A stretch of 64,000 nucleotides of DNA from Pseudomonas arsenicoxydans (GTDB lineage: Bacteria > Pseudomonadota > Gammaproteobacteria > Pseudomonadales > Pseudomonadaceae): the NCBI RefSeq assembly GCF_900103875.1, contig NZ_LT629705.1, forward strand, positions 5,093,001 to 5,157,000, in the 5' to 3' direction. The notes under the pieces were generated by a model. That model ran no database searches. It had not been told where the DNA came from and saw nothing but the letters and a program-made list of their open reading frames with translations. Made by a program: the position numbers and the translations under genes. How positions within the stretch are numbered: the stretch's first letter is position 1; each line of letters starts with the position of its first letter. This document shows positions 25,007-33,821 of this stretch, one piece after another.

Positions 25007-26026
25007 TCACTTCATCCCGGCAGCGACTTTATCCGCCACATCCTTGGGCACCCAGGCTTGCCACACGTCGGGGTGCGCCTTCATGAACGCCTCCGCCGCC
25101 TGACGTGGCGGGGTGTGTTTTTCACTCATCTGCGCCAACGCCTTGTTCAACGGATCAATCGGCAAATCGACTTTGCTGAAGAATTCGGCGATCTGCGGAT
25201 ACTGTTTCTGAAAAGGCGCGGACACGCCAATCGACAGCTTCGAGGGCAGCGAGCGAGTCGGTTTGGGATTAGGGTTGTCTGCGTCGGTCAGGGTTTTCCA
25301 CGCTTCGGCATCAAAGGGCGGCTCCTCCAGCTGAATCAGCTTGTAGCGGCCGAGCAATGGCGTCGGTGACCAATAGTAAAACAGCACCGGCTTGCCGCGA
25401 CGGATCGATGAACTGATCTCGGCATCCAGCGCCGCCCCCGAACCGCTGCGGAAATTCACATAGCTGTCGTTCAGGCCATACGCCGTGAGCTTCTGCTTGT
25501 TGACGACTTCCGACGTCCAGCCAATCGGGCTGTTGAGGAAGCGACCCTTGCCCGGGCTTTCCGGATCACTGAACACGTCCTTGTACTTGGGCAGGTCACT
25601 GACACTGCGCAAGCCTGGCGCCAGCGGCTTGATGCCCTTGGCCGGGTCGCCCTTGATCACATACTCGGGCACCCACCAGCCCTCGGTGGCACCTTTGACC
25701 GTGTCACCCAGGCTCGCAACCTTGCCTTCAGCCTCGGCCTTGACCCAGACCGGGCTGCGTCCGGCCCATTCTTCGCCAATGACCTGAATGTCATTGTTGG
25801 CCAGTGCGGTTTCCAGGGTGATGGTGGTCCCGGGCAACGTATCGGTCGGCAAGCCGTAGCCTTTCTCGACGATGATCCGCAGGATATCGGTGATCAGACT
25901 GCCACTTTCCCAGTTCAGGTCGGCGAAATGAATCGGCGCCTGCGCAGCGGCGGAGACCGGAGCGGGTGAACTCAACACTACAAACGTGGCCAGTGTAGCG
26001 ACCAACAACCGTCGAAATCCTTTCAT
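25007..26026 (-). CDS. Glycine betaine/choline-type ABC transporter substrate-binding protein (orphan)
   Basis: 339 residues with a signal peptide ending around APVSAAAQA (residue 30). The mature part, ADLNWESGSLITDILRIIVEKGYGLPTD, is the OpuAC-type start of quaternary-amine binding proteins. Trp-rich stretches (EGWWVPEY, YYWSPTPLLGRYKLIQLEEP) fit an aromatic box for a methylated ammonium ligand. No permease or ATPase gene adjoins it, so it must serve a transporter encoded elsewhere, as Cbc/Opu-type orphan binding proteins do in Pseudomonas. The ligand among betaine, choline and carnitine is not resolved. Confidence 0.88.
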   Translation of the reverse strand: MKGFRRLLVATLATFVVLSSPAPVSAAAQAPIHFADLNWESGSLITDILRIIVEKGYGLPTDTLPGTTITLETALANNDIQVIGEEWAGRSPVWVKAEAEGKVASLGDTVKGATEGWWVPEYVIKGDPAKGIKPLAPGLRSVSDLPKYKDVFSDPESPGKGRFLNSPIGWTSEVVNKQKLTAYGLNDSYVNFRSGSGAALDAEISSSIRRGKPVLFYYWSPTPLLGRYKLIQLEEPPFDAEAWKTLTDADNPNPKPTRSLPSKLSIGVSAPFQKQYPQIAEFFSKVDLPIDPLNKALAQMSEKHTPPRQAAEAFMKAHPDVWQAWVPKDVADKVAAGMK

Positions 26027-26142
26027 GCCTTTGCACCTCGTGCTGTCACAGCATTAGCAGGATGGCCTGACAGAAGACCGCAAGCCTCTGAATACTCAGT
26101 CATCTGACTGTAGTAGAGGTTCCTGCTTTCGAGGGGCACGAA

Positions 26143-26346
26143 TTAATTTTCGGAAGTTTCCTGCAACCGCGCCAGCTCCCTTCTTACCATGCTGGCGTAG
26201 GCCGCCGGACGCAGCGCGTAAATCTGTGAAGCCACCCAATTCAGCCAGGCTCCCTGCAGAACCGCTTTGTGCTCGAACAGCCGCCGGGCTTCGACGTGCG
26301 CACTGGCCTGGTTCTGTTGGTGGAAATCGGCGCGGGTCTGGGTCAT
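26143..26346 (-). CDS. Hypothetical small protein
   Basis: 67 residues from ATG 26346, which overlaps the stop of the upstream gene (TAATG), indicating coupled translation. Predicted to be mostly helical and soluble (HVEARRLFEHKAVLQGAWLNWVASQIYALRP). I do not recognise a family. The frame continues upstream to 26388 without a better start. Confidence 0.6.
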   Translation of the reverse strand: MTQTRADFHQQNQASAHVEARRLFEHKAVLQGAWLNWVASQIYALRPAAYASMVRRELARLQETSEN

Positions 26347-26795
26347 TACTCGCTGGCCTTGAACGTCACCAGTTCGCCCTTGCGCCACTTGGCGGCTTTG
26401 GCGGTCACGGCCTTCAGGGTCTTGGTCAGGCCTTCCTGCAGCTGCTGGTGGGCAGCGAAGACCATCACCACGCTATGACCTTCCTTGAACACGATCCCAT
26501 GACCATCGGCGGTGGTGACAAAGGCGTAATCACCCAGGCCATAAACCGTCAATTTGATTTCGCGGAACTTGATGTCGAGCTTGCCGCCTTCACGACTGGG
26601 CAGCACAGAGGCACTGAAATGATCGCCAACCTTGAGCTTGAGCCCTGGTTTGTCATCGACCACCAGCGCTTCTTCGGTGTCGAGTTCGGCAATGTAAATG
26701 CCTTCAGCGTTTTGTTCGGTGATGTAAACGAAACGTGACTGGAACTGTTTAACCAGCTTTGCGCGCAAATCACCCAGCACGAACAAAGCATGCAT
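26346..26795 (-). CDS. Hypothetical protein, beta-rich
   Basis: 149 residues from ATG 26795 (a TTG at 26816 would add seven). The sequence alternates hydrophobic and charged residues (FVYITEQNAEGIYIAELDTEEALVV, KLKVGDHFSASVLPS), suggesting a small beta-barrel-like fold, with a helical tail (LQEGLTKTLKAVTAKAAKW). No signal peptide. It is co-translated with the 67-residue protein below it. I cannot assign a family or role. Confidence 0.65.
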   Translation of the reverse strand: MHALFVLGDLRAKLVKQFQSRFVYITEQNAEGIYIAELDTEEALVVDDKPGLKLKVGDHFSASVLPSREGGKLDIKFREIKLTVYGLGDYAFVTTADGHGIVFKEGHSVVMVFAAHQQLQEGLTKTLKAVTAKAAKWRKGELVTFKASE

Positions 26796-26816
26796 ATCGA
26801 GATTACTTACTGCCAA

Positions 26817-27227
26817 GGAAACATCCCCACATCTGAAAATGATGCCGCACGCAGAAAAAGCGCACAGCAGAAAAAAGCGGCCATGCCGAAAGTGTTGCCA
26901 TGAGGCCCGGGTTGAAATCCTGAGCTGAGCGTAGCGCTCAGGCGTCGCGAGGTAGTGAGACTACTGGAATATCACTCGCGCCGTCCTCTGTGAACGTCGT
27001 CAGAAGTTGAAGGAAAAAGCCCTTCTTGCCGCCAGAGGAAACCGGATTACCAACTTTAAGGAAAAAACTCTTTAAAAAAAGCACTTTTCCGACATATCGC
27101 CAGCAAAAAATTGCTTTAGATGAACACCATTCGCCGAACAGTGATGGCGATTCTAGAGCAGCCATGCTCACCGAGACTACCCATAACGACGTACGCACGT
27201 CGGCAAAAACAAGGAAAAGGACTTCTT
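26817..27227. other. Intergenic region, no supported gene
   Basis: About 410 bp between a minus-strand and a plus-strand gene. It has an A-rich stretch around 27055-27090 (AAGGAAAAAACTCTTTAAAAAAAGC), which raises the chance of promoters in both directions. Short open frames at 26938-27198 (-) and 27026-27277 (+) lack ribosome-binding sites and are not called. Confidence 0.5.
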
Positions 27228-27476
27228 ATGTGCACCATGACTCACTTCGTCATCTCCACGGCTCGACACAACGATAGCGCGCTCTCCATGCTTGCGCTGG
27301 CTTTTCAGCCCCATGCGTATGCGCCTGAAAGCCTCCGAATGCCGCAATTTCAGGTCGTATTGGCGGGCAGCGCCTTCTTTCATATCAAGGAAACTGCCAC
27401 CGGCCGCGTCAGAGGTTTCCGCGCCAGCCATAACGAAGCCTGCGCCCTTGCCCGCTTGCTTGAGTCACGCGGTTGA
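27228..27476 (+). CDS. Hypothetical small protein
   Basis: 82 residues from ATG 27228, chosen because AAAAGGA lies 7 nt upstream. The frame is open back to 27120 without a comparable site. The central part, FQVVLAGSAFFHIKETATGRVRGFRASHNEACALARLLES, resembles a compact alpha/beta fold for handling a single chain. I do not recognise the family. Confidence 0.6.
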   Translation: MCTMTHFVISTARHNDSALSMLALAFQPHAYAPESLRMPQFQVVLAGSAFFHIKETATGRVRGFRASHNEACALARLLESRG

Positions 27477-27634
27477 CGAATTCCAGGGCTTCATTGCCAT
27501 AGACGTTTCGTCACGCCGATGACTTAACTCAGCCGTCGACAGGCAACAACTGCCATACTGCCCGACCAATGAAATCCGTCCCCAGGACGGACGGCGTTCA
27601 ACACAACAGAATATTTCCAAGGGAAGGCAGCTAC

Positions 27635-27865
27635 GTGACGGAATTTGATATCGGTGAATTTTTTATCCGGGGCGAAGCCAGAGAGGTCGACGGCGAATTC
27701 CAGGCTGTCATTGTCATGCGTGCCAAACCACCGTTGACTGCGGTGACCTATCACCAGGTCGAGAAGGATCGCTGGTTCAAAACCTCGGATGTCGCTGACA
27801 CCGCCGCTAAGGAAGCCGCCCAGGCCCTGAAAACTGCCGTCGATGAAGGTGCATTGAACGCCTGA
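27635..27865 (+). CDS. Hypothetical small protein
   Basis: 76 residues from GTG 27635, preceded by GGGAAGG about 7 nt upstream. The frame is open from ATG 27569, but that start lacks a site. The protein has a beta-rich first half (FFIRGEAREVDGEFQAVIVMRAKPPLTAVTYHQVEKDRWF) and a short helical end (AKEAAQALKTAVDEG). No family recognised. It is not obviously linked to the next gene. Confidence 0.6.
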   Translation: MTEFDIGEFFIRGEAREVDGEFQAVIVMRAKPPLTAVTYHQVEKDRWFKTSDVADTAAKEAAQALKTAVDEGALNA

Positions 27866-27996
27866 TCCTCAGATTTGCAGTCTATGCTCTCTCCTGCTTT
27901 CCACCATCGCTTTCGAACTCCTGACGCGCGGCCCCCTCAGATGCAATGAAGCCGCACTCAGATATCGCATTCGACGCGACACGCAAGGAGATGACA

Positions 27997-28236
27997 ATGG
28001 ATTCACCTACACACGACTTGAAAGGCTTGTTCGACCAACTCGGCCTGGATTCCAGCGAGAAAGCCATCGATGACTTCATCGCCAGCCATTCACCATTGGC
28101 TGATGACAAGAAACTCATCGACGCCGAGTTCTGGACCCCGCAACAAGCAGGCTTCCTGAAGGAGCAATTGCGAGAAGACGCGGATTGGGCGCGGGTGGTC
28201 GACGACCTGAACCTGCGCATGCACCAGGTTCACTAA
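27997..28236 (+). CDS. DUF2789 domain-containing protein
   Basis: 79 residues from ATG 27997; AAGGAG at 27985-27990 is too close to ATG 27991 but well spaced for 27997. The sequence MDSPTHDLKGLFDQLGL, then LADDKKLIDAEFWTPQQAGFLKEQLREDADW, matches the DUF2789 pattern of small acidic helical proteins of Gammaproteobacteria. Function unknown. Confidence 0.85.
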   Translation: MDSPTHDLKGLFDQLGLDSSEKAIDDFIASHSPLADDKKLIDAEFWTPQQAGFLKEQLREDADWARVVDDLNLRMHQVH

Positions 28237-28245
28237 CCCGCACAG

Positions 28246-28449
28246 TCAATGCAGGCTGCCGGGTGCTTCGGCGTTCAATTGCGCCAGCCAGGCAGCCTTG
28301 CACTCCTCGGCTTCATCGCGACTGCAATACACCGTTCCCCGGCGCTCGCCATTGAGCAGCACCACCCAACAAACGCTCTGCCCCATCGCACGCAAATAGG
28401 CGGGTACACCGCTGCCAATCATGACCGCGACATCGACTTTACTGCGCAT
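28246..28449 (-). CDS. Hypothetical small protein
   Basis: 67 residues; GAGAGGT about 5 nt before ATG 28449 supports it. It has two cysteines in CSRDEAEECKAAW and a beta-strand pair (VCWVVLLNGERRGTVYCSRDEA). The fold looks like a tiny beta-beta-alpha protein. Convergent with the DUF2789 gene. Not recognised. Confidence 0.6.
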   Translation of the reverse strand: MRSKVDVAVMIGSGVPAYLRAMGQSVCWVVLLNGERRGTVYCSRDEAEECKAAWLAQLNAEAPGSLH

Positions 28450-28570
28450 GTTGACCTCTCGAATTTCATTAGCAACCTAACTATGTAGGCATGTTAATGA
28501 GTTCATTCGCGAGGAAACAGCAACGAGCCTGCACAGCTTCATTGCCAATCCCGTAACAATGGTCAGCCGC

Positions 28571-30175
28571 TCAGCGAGCACTCTGCGGCTTGTAGCCCAA
28601 GCGCAATCCACCCCAATGCCGGCCCTTGAGCATGATCGGCACCGAGAGGTCGTGCATCAGCTCGCCCGTGTCTCGGGTATAGGTTTGCAACAACACAGGC
28701 TGTTGATGGCTACCGCAGCGAATGCCGGTGCGGTCGGCGAACTTGCGTTTGGTGCGGTTCTGCAAGGTATCGACCTGTACATCGCCGGTCAGCGGCAGGC
28801 TGAAGGCTTTGTTATGGGTCGGTACATAACCTTGCTGAGTGCAGGCGATGGCAAACACCAGCCCGTCATGGCGTGGCAACAACGGTTCCTGAATGGCCGG
28901 CAACACCTGATCGGTGTAGCGGTCGAAGCGCGTCTGAAACTTGGCCGGGCTGGTGTTGGGGATCGCCTGGTAGTTGCGGTCAAACAAGTCTTCCAGACTG
29001 ATCCGGCCCTCATCGATATCCGCTTCAAAACGTGCAGTGATCTGGCTTGCGCCTTCGCGAGCCAGGTCATAAATCCTTTGGTGATAGTCGTCCAGCCCGA
29101 CTTCGGCGAGGCGCTCGCTGATGGTTTCGGCTTGCCCTTCCATTTGCACCGCGGCCTGAGCCAGACGCTGGGTCTGTTGGTCGCTGACCGTCAGGTCGCT
29201 GCGCATCTGTTCGATGGCGTGAAACAGGCTGTCGAGCTGTTCGCGGTTGGTGTCCGTGCCCCGAGCGATTTCTGCGACCTGGTGCTCGACGCCAGCGGCC
29301 AGGCGCGCGATGTTCTCCAGATGCTGACCGGTGTGCTCGACCTGCTGGACGCCGGTGTCGAGGTCGCTGGACAGTTGCCGGATCTGCTCCACCACTTGCG
29401 CCGTGCGCTGCTGGATATCGGCAACCATCTCTCCGACTTCGCCGGTCGCGGTCGCCGTGCGCGCTGCCAGGCCACGCACTTCATCGGCCACCACCGCGAA
29501 CCCGCGTCCGTGTTCGCCGGCCCGGGCCGCTTCAATGGCGGCGTTCAAGGCCAGCAGGTTGGTCTGGCTGGCGATGGATTGAATCACCAGAGTGACCCGT
29601 TGAATGTCATCGCTGCGCAGGCTCAAGGCTTCGATCAGCTCACGGCTGTTGCTGGCGCGCTGGCTGAGCTGATGCATGCGGGAGATCGATTCGATCAATT
29701 CCGTACGCCCCGCCGCGCTGCTCTGATGGGCCTCGCTGGCAGCGTTCAAGGCTTCTCGACTGAGTGTCGACGTGGCTTGCTCGGTGGAAATCATCACTTC
29801 GGCGTTGCTGACGATCCGCTTGGCCGCATCGAGCTGCGACTGGACCCTCTCGGCCAGCTGCTTGACCGAAAACGCCACGCCAGCGGCGGACAATGCGTTG
29901 TGACTGGTGGTGTAGGAAAGGTCGCGGGTCAGCTCGGCAATGGCACTTGAGCTGTCGGCTGGGGGTGAATCGGCGACGGCGCGCGTACGCAAGCGTGGCA
30001 GCCAGACGATCAGCACTGCCACCGGCAGACCGATGTAAAGCGAAGCGCCGCCCAAGGTCATGCCACAGAGCAACAGCACCAGGGCGATGCTTTGCAAAGT
30101 GGGCGTCAGCCAAAGGTTTTTTGGCACAAGCACTGGTGCAGGCACATGCCCAACCAGAGATCCGTCTCTCGTCAT
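28571..30175 (-). CDS. Methyl-accepting chemotaxis protein with C-terminal sensor region
   Basis: About 534 residues from ATG 30175 (a GTG at 30184 would add three). Two hydrophobic segments lie within residues 20-60 with almost no periplasmic loop. The conserved signalling tip, [41 protein letters not shown], is near residues 200-240. After the coiled coil ends (around residue 370) there is a further about 140 residues ([21 protein letters not shown] to [15 protein letters not shown]), probably a cytoplasmic sensor. The order membrane-coil-sensor implies sensing of a cytoplasmic or membrane signal. The pentapeptide for CheR binding is not visible. Confidence 0.9.
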   Translation of the reverse strand: MTRDGSLVGHVPAPVLVPKNLWLTPTLQSIALVLLLCGMTLGGASLYIGLPVAVLIVWLPRLRTRAVADSPPADSSSAIAELTRDLSYTTSHNALSAAGVAFSVKQLAERVQSQLDAAKRIVSNAEVMISTEQATSTLSREALNAASEAHQSSAAGRTELIESISRMHQLSQRASNSRELIEALSLRSDDIQRVTLVIQSIASQTNLLALNAAIEAARAGEHGRGFAVVADEVRGLAARTATATGEVGEMVADIQQRTAQVVEQIRQLSSDLDTGVQQVEHTGQHLENIARLAAGVEHQVAEIARGTDTNREQLDSLFHAIEQMRSDLTVSDQQTQRLAQAAVQMEGQAETISERLAEVGLDDYHQRIYDLAREGASQITARFEADIDEGRISLEDLFDRNYQAIPNTSPAKFQTRFDRYTDQVLPAIQEPLLPRHDGLVFAIACTQQGYVPTHNKAFSLPLTGDVQVDTLQNRTKRKFADRTGIRCGSHQQPVLLQTYTRDTGELMHDLSVPIMLKGRHWGGLRLGYKPQSAR

Positions 30176-30310
30176 CTTCGTCACCCCGTGGAGCTTCTAA
30201 TTGTTGTGACTGTATTAAACGCCACTAGAGGGCCATTATCTATGGTCCATTAGTAGTGGGCCTTGCAGCAGATCAATAGAAGGACGTGAGTTTTTCGCAG
30301 ACGAAAAAAA

Positions 30311-30360
30311 GCATCGCGGGCAAGCGTCGTTCCTTCAGGAACAAGGCTTGCCCGCGATGC
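30311..30360. repeat. REP-type hairpin (possible bidirectional terminator)
   Basis: GCATCGCGGGCAAGC (30311-30325) and GCTTGCCCGCGATGC (30346-30360) are exact inverted repeats. On the minus strand it is the 3' end of the DksA-like gene transcript; its minus-strand tail is T-rich (TTTTTTTCGTCTG), as for an intrinsic terminator. Confidence 0.75.
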
Positions 30361-30374
30361 GGGGCGTTACGAAA

Positions 30375-30779
30375 TCAGGCCTGACGCTGGTGCTTGTCGA
30401 TCTGTTCGTGACGCTCTTGAGCTTCGATGCAGTACTTGGTGGTCGGGCTGATCAGCAAGCGCTTGAGGCCAATGGCCTCGCCGCTGTCATCGCACCAGCC
30501 GAAGCTGTCTTCTTTGATGCGTTCCAGAGCCTGTTCCAACTGAGGCAGCATGCGCTGGTCGCGATCGATCGCGTTCACCAGCCAGGTGCGCTCTTCTTCG
30601 ACAGAAGCAGCGTCGGCCGGATCGGCTGGAGTGTCCAGGCTCTCGATGGCGATGCGGTTCTGTTCGATGCGCTCATGGGTTTCGACTTTCATGTTCTGCA
30701 ACAGCTCGGAGAAAAAAGCATGTTGCTCGGCATTCATGTAGTCATCCGCCGGCATGGCCAGCAACTTGTCCTTTGTCAT
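30375..30779 (-). CDS. DksA/TraR-family protein with only two of four zinc cysteines
   Basis: 134 residues from ATG 30779. A coiled-coil N-terminus is followed by the tip DPADAASVEEE, which keeps the Asp and Ala equivalent to E. coli DksA D74 and A76. The globular end reads FGWCDDSGEAIGLKRLLISPTTKYCIEAQERHE. E. coli DksA has CxxC and CxxC here; this protein has CxxS and CxxA, so classic zinc binding is unlikely. It should enter the RNA polymerase secondary channel and act with ppGpp. P. aeruginosa DksA2 is a known Zn-independent paralog. A weak AGAGA precedes the start. Confidence 0.85.
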   Translation of the reverse strand: MTKDKLLAMPADDYMNAEQHAFFSELLQNMKVETHERIEQNRIAIESLDTPADPADAASVEEERTWLVNAIDRDQRMLPQLEQALERIKEDSFGWCDDSGEAIGLKRLLISPTTKYCIEAQERHEQIDKHQRQA

Positions 30780-31106
30780 TGATATCTCTATAAAAAAACG
30801 TGCATTAAGGCGAATTAGGGAGCGTTCCGGCTGACCAGGTCTGGCCATCGGAAAGGCGCCATTTATTCCAAGCGCCACCCGGCACTCAATTTACGAGGGG
30901 CGGCAGTCTAAGGCCGACTTGAGGCCTCAGCAACTGAAAAGACAGCGAATTCGTCCGACAAAGCCCCGAAAGTGCTTTATGGCAGCCTTTGCGGTGGTTA
31001 TCGGAGTGCGTTTATAGCAAGAAATTCAATCAAGCGGCTGTATATAGAAGACAAACGGCTGCGCCACGCGGGTCAGGCGTGGCGCATGTCGCTGTTTCGT
31101 CCGGCT
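30780..31106. other. Intergenic region, no supported gene
   Basis: 327 bp between the DksA-like gene start and the inositol permease stop. It should contain the DksA-like promoter on the minus strand. The open frame 30972-31376 runs into the permease as a shadow. Nothing else recognisable. Confidence 0.5.
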
Positions 31107-32129
31107 TCAGCGCTTGAGTTTACGCTTGTTGCGGTACTGGTCGATGACCACCGCCACCACAATAATCAATCCCTTGATGATGTCCTGAATATACGCATCA
31201 ACCCCGACAAAGGTAAACCCGCTGGCCATCACCCCGAGAATCAGCGCACCAATCACCGTGCCGGTGATGCGCCCGACGCCACCGGCCAGGCTGGTGCCGC
31301 CGATGACCGCAGCGGCAATCGCATCCAGTTCATAGGACATGCCCATCCCGGCCTGCCCGGTCGCGGCGCGCGCTGAAGCCACCACACCTGCAAGACCTGC
31401 CAGTAAGCCGGCGATGCTGTAGACGATGACCAAATGCCGCTTGACGTTGATCCCCGAGGTACGCGCCGCCTGCATGTTGCCGCCGATGGCGTAGGTGTAC
31501 TTGCCGTACTTGGTGTAACGCAGGGCGATGTGAAAGATCACCGCCACGACCAGGAAAATGATCACCGGCATCGCACCGTGCCCGATCGCCGTGTAGGAAT
31601 CCGACAGCATGCTCACCGGCTGGCCCTCGGTGTAGAACCGCGCCAGGCCCCGCGCCGACACCATCATGCCGAGGGTGGCAATGAACGGTGGAATGCCGGT
31701 GATGGCAATGATGCTGCCGTTGATTGCCCCCGCCAACAGCCCCACCCCAAGCCCGGCGATGACTGGAATCCAGACCGGCAAGTCCGTCAGCGACGGAAAC
31801 ACCGCCCGGGCAAAGTCCGAAGTCTGTGCCAGGCTGGCCGCGATCATCGCCGACAACGCCAGCACCGAGCCGGAAGACAGGTCGATCCCGGTGGTAATGA
31901 TCACCTGCGTCACGCCGATGGCCAGCAGACCGATGATCGACACTTGCAGGATCATCAGCACCAGACGCTGGGAGTTCATCAGGAAGCTTTGGTCGCGCAC
32001 GATCCAGCCGAACAGTTCAAAGACCAGGCCGATACCGATCAGCACCAGGAAAATGCTCAGCTCGGTCGGAAAGCGCCGGCGACTTTTGATCGGTGCCGTT
32101 GCTGGCTTGTTTTCCAGTATCGCGTTCAT
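31107..32129 (-). CDS. Sugar (myo-inositol) ABC transporter permease
   Basis: 340 residues from ATG 32129, with about ten membrane segments of the RbsC/ribose-type family. The SSGSVLALSAMIAA and GGNMQAARTSGINVKRHLVIVYSIAG blocks and the coupling segment AAAVIGGTSLAGGVGRITGTVIGALILGVM are family markers. It lies downstream of the ATPase and binding-protein genes, on the same strand as the iol genes. Inositol specificity is inferred from this context. Confidence 0.9.
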   Translation of the reverse strand: MNAILENKPATAPIKSRRRFPTELSIFLVLIGIGLVFELFGWIVRDQSFLMNSQRLVLMILQVSIIGLLAIGVTQVIITTGIDLSSGSVLALSAMIAASLAQTSDFARAVFPSLTDLPVWIPVIAGLGVGLLAGAINGSIIAITGIPPFIATLGMMVSARGLARFYTEGQPVSMLSDSYTAIGHGAMPVIIFLVVAVIFHIALRYTKYGKYTYAIGGNMQAARTSGINVKRHLVIVYSIAGLLAGLAGVVASARAATGQAGMGMSYELDAIAAAVIGGTSLAGGVGRITGTVIGALILGVMASGFTFVGVDAYIQDIIKGLIIVVAVVIDQYRNKRKLKR

Positions 32130-32186
32130 AAACACTCACCCTTCCCTTGCGTCGCCAGCCGTGACCATGGCCACCACCGGCATCAA

Positions 32187-33719
32187 TTAGTGAACCACGG
32201 ACAGGCCCGAGGCCAGTTGCATGACCCGCTCCTGGGTCGCTTCGCTGCGGTCGAGGGTGCCCATCAGGTCGCCCTCGTGCATGACCATCACCCGGTCGCT
32301 CATGCCCAGCACTTCCGGCAGCTCCGAGGAAATCATGATCACCGCCATGCCTTCGCTGGCGAGGCAGGAAATCAGCCGATAGATCTCGGCCTTGGCCCCG
32401 ACATCGATGCCGCGAGTCGGCTCGTCGAGAATCAGGATTCGCGGGTTGGTCATCAGCCAGCGCGCCAGCAAGGCTTTCTGCTGATTGCCGCCGGACAAGG
32501 TGTCGATGCACTGTTCCAGCGAAGGGGTTTTGACCCGCAGCTTCTTGCACATGTCTTCGCACAGCGCACGCAGGGCTTTCTGTTGGATAAAGCCATGACC
32601 GGCGTAATGCGGCAGCACGGCCATCTCCATGTTTTCCAGGACCGACAGGCACGGAAACAGACCGCTGAGCTTGCGATCCTCAGTGAGCAAGGCGAAGCCC
32701 TTCTCGATCGCCAGGTGCGGATCGCTGATGCGCACCACTTCGCCATCAAGGCGAATCTCGCCGCCATCGCTTGGGGTAATGCCGAAAATCGCTTCGGCGA
32801 CATTGGTGCGCCCCGAGCCCATCAACCCGGCGATCCCGAGAATCTCGCCCGCATGCAGGTCGAAGGAGACGCCTTTGAAAATGCCGTCCAGCTTGAGGTC
32901 GCGCACTGACAGCAGCAGATCGCCGATCGGCTTCTCGCGCACCGGGAACAACTGGCTCAGTTCGCGACCGACCATCATTGAAATCAGGCTGTCGCCGTCC
33001 ATGCTGTCGGCTCGTTGCAGGCCGATGTAGGCGCCGTCACGAAACACCGCCACTTCATCGGCGATGCTGAACACTTCATTCATTTTGTGGGTGATGTAGA
33101 TGATGCCTTTGCCCTGGCTCTTGAGGTCGGCAATGATCGAGAACAGGTGGGCGACTTCCTTGTCGGTGATCGCTGAGGTCGGTTCGTCCATGATCAGGAT
33201 GTCGGAGTCGTAGGACACCGCCTTCGCAATCTCGACCATCTGCCGCTCGGCGATGCTCAGGTTGCCGACCAGCTCTTCGGGGTCAAGATTGATCCGCAGA
33301 CGCTCCAGCAACTGGGCGGTGCAGCGGTGCATTTTGCGGTGGTCGATCATGTGCAGGCCGTTGAGCTGCTCGCGACCGATCCAGATGTTTTCGGCGATGC
33401 TCATGTGCGGCATCAGGTTGAGTTCCTGATGGATCATCGCAATCCCGGCTTGCAGCGCCGCCAGTGGCGTTTCGAAGACCACCGGTTTGCCCCGCAGGCG
33501 AATTTCACCGGCGTCCGGCTGGTAGATGCCGGCGATGATTTTCATCAGCGTCGATTTGCCCGCGCCGTTCTCACCCATCAGGGCCAGCACGGAACCGGGG
33601 CGCACCCGAAGCTGCACGTCGGACAAGGCCACCACACCGGGAAACCCCTTGCTGACGTTGAGGATCTCCAGCAGGTACGGCTCATCGACAGGTGTTGCGG
33701 TTGGCTGGATACCCACCAC
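32187..33719 (-). CDS. Sugar (myo-inositol) ABC transporter ATP-binding protein; 5' end possibly frameshifted
   Basis: About 510 residues as read from GTG 33719, with two fused ABC domains (RbsA/MglA type). The first has Walker [10 protein letters not shown], signature [14 protein letters not shown] and Walker [13 protein letters not shown]. The second has [23 protein letters not shown] and [17 protein letters not shown] 33719 has no clear Shine-Dalgarno. ATG 33751 has a good GGAG 8-9 nt upstream but is in another frame, reading [11 protein letters not shown] before it diverges. A one-base deletion between 33719 and 33751 would join it to the VGIQPTATP frame. The gene follows the binding protein in the operon. 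Confidence 0.88.
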   Translation of the reverse strand: MVGIQPTATPVDEPYLLEILNVSKGFPGVVALSDVQLRVRPGSVLALMGENGAGKSTLMKIIAGIYQPDAGEIRLRGKPVVFETPLAALQAGIAMIHQELNLMPHMSIAENIWIGREQLNGLHMIDHRKMHRCTAQLLERLRINLDPEELVGNLSIAERQMVEIAKAVSYDSDILIMDEPTSAITDKEVAHLFSIIADLKSQGKGIIYITHKMNEVFSIADEVAVFRDGAYIGLQRADSMDGDSLISMMVGRELSQLFPVREKPIGDLLLSVRDLKLDGIFKGVSFDLHAGEILGIAGLMGSGRTNVAEAIFGITPSDGGEIRLDGEVVRISDPHLAIEKGFALLTEDRKLSGLFPCLSVLENMEMAVLPHYAGHGFIQQKALRALCEDMCKKLRVKTPSLEQCIDTLSGGNQQKALLARWLMTNPRILILDEPTRGIDVGAKAEIYRLISCLASEGMAVIMISSELPEVLGMSDRVMVMHEGDLMGTLDRSEATQERVMQLASGLSVVH

Positions 33720-33821
33720 GGGGTGCTCGAAGCAGTCGCTGAAGCGAACATGATCAGGTACTCCATCAGCAAGGTCGCCGTGGCAACCTTGCGTGCTTAT
33801 TGTTGTTATTGAACGGACGGA

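Noticed and set aside
31434..32909. 491-residue plus-strand open frame opposite the inositol transporter genes
   Set aside because: His/Arg/Gln-rich shadow crossing two well-supported genes and their gap.
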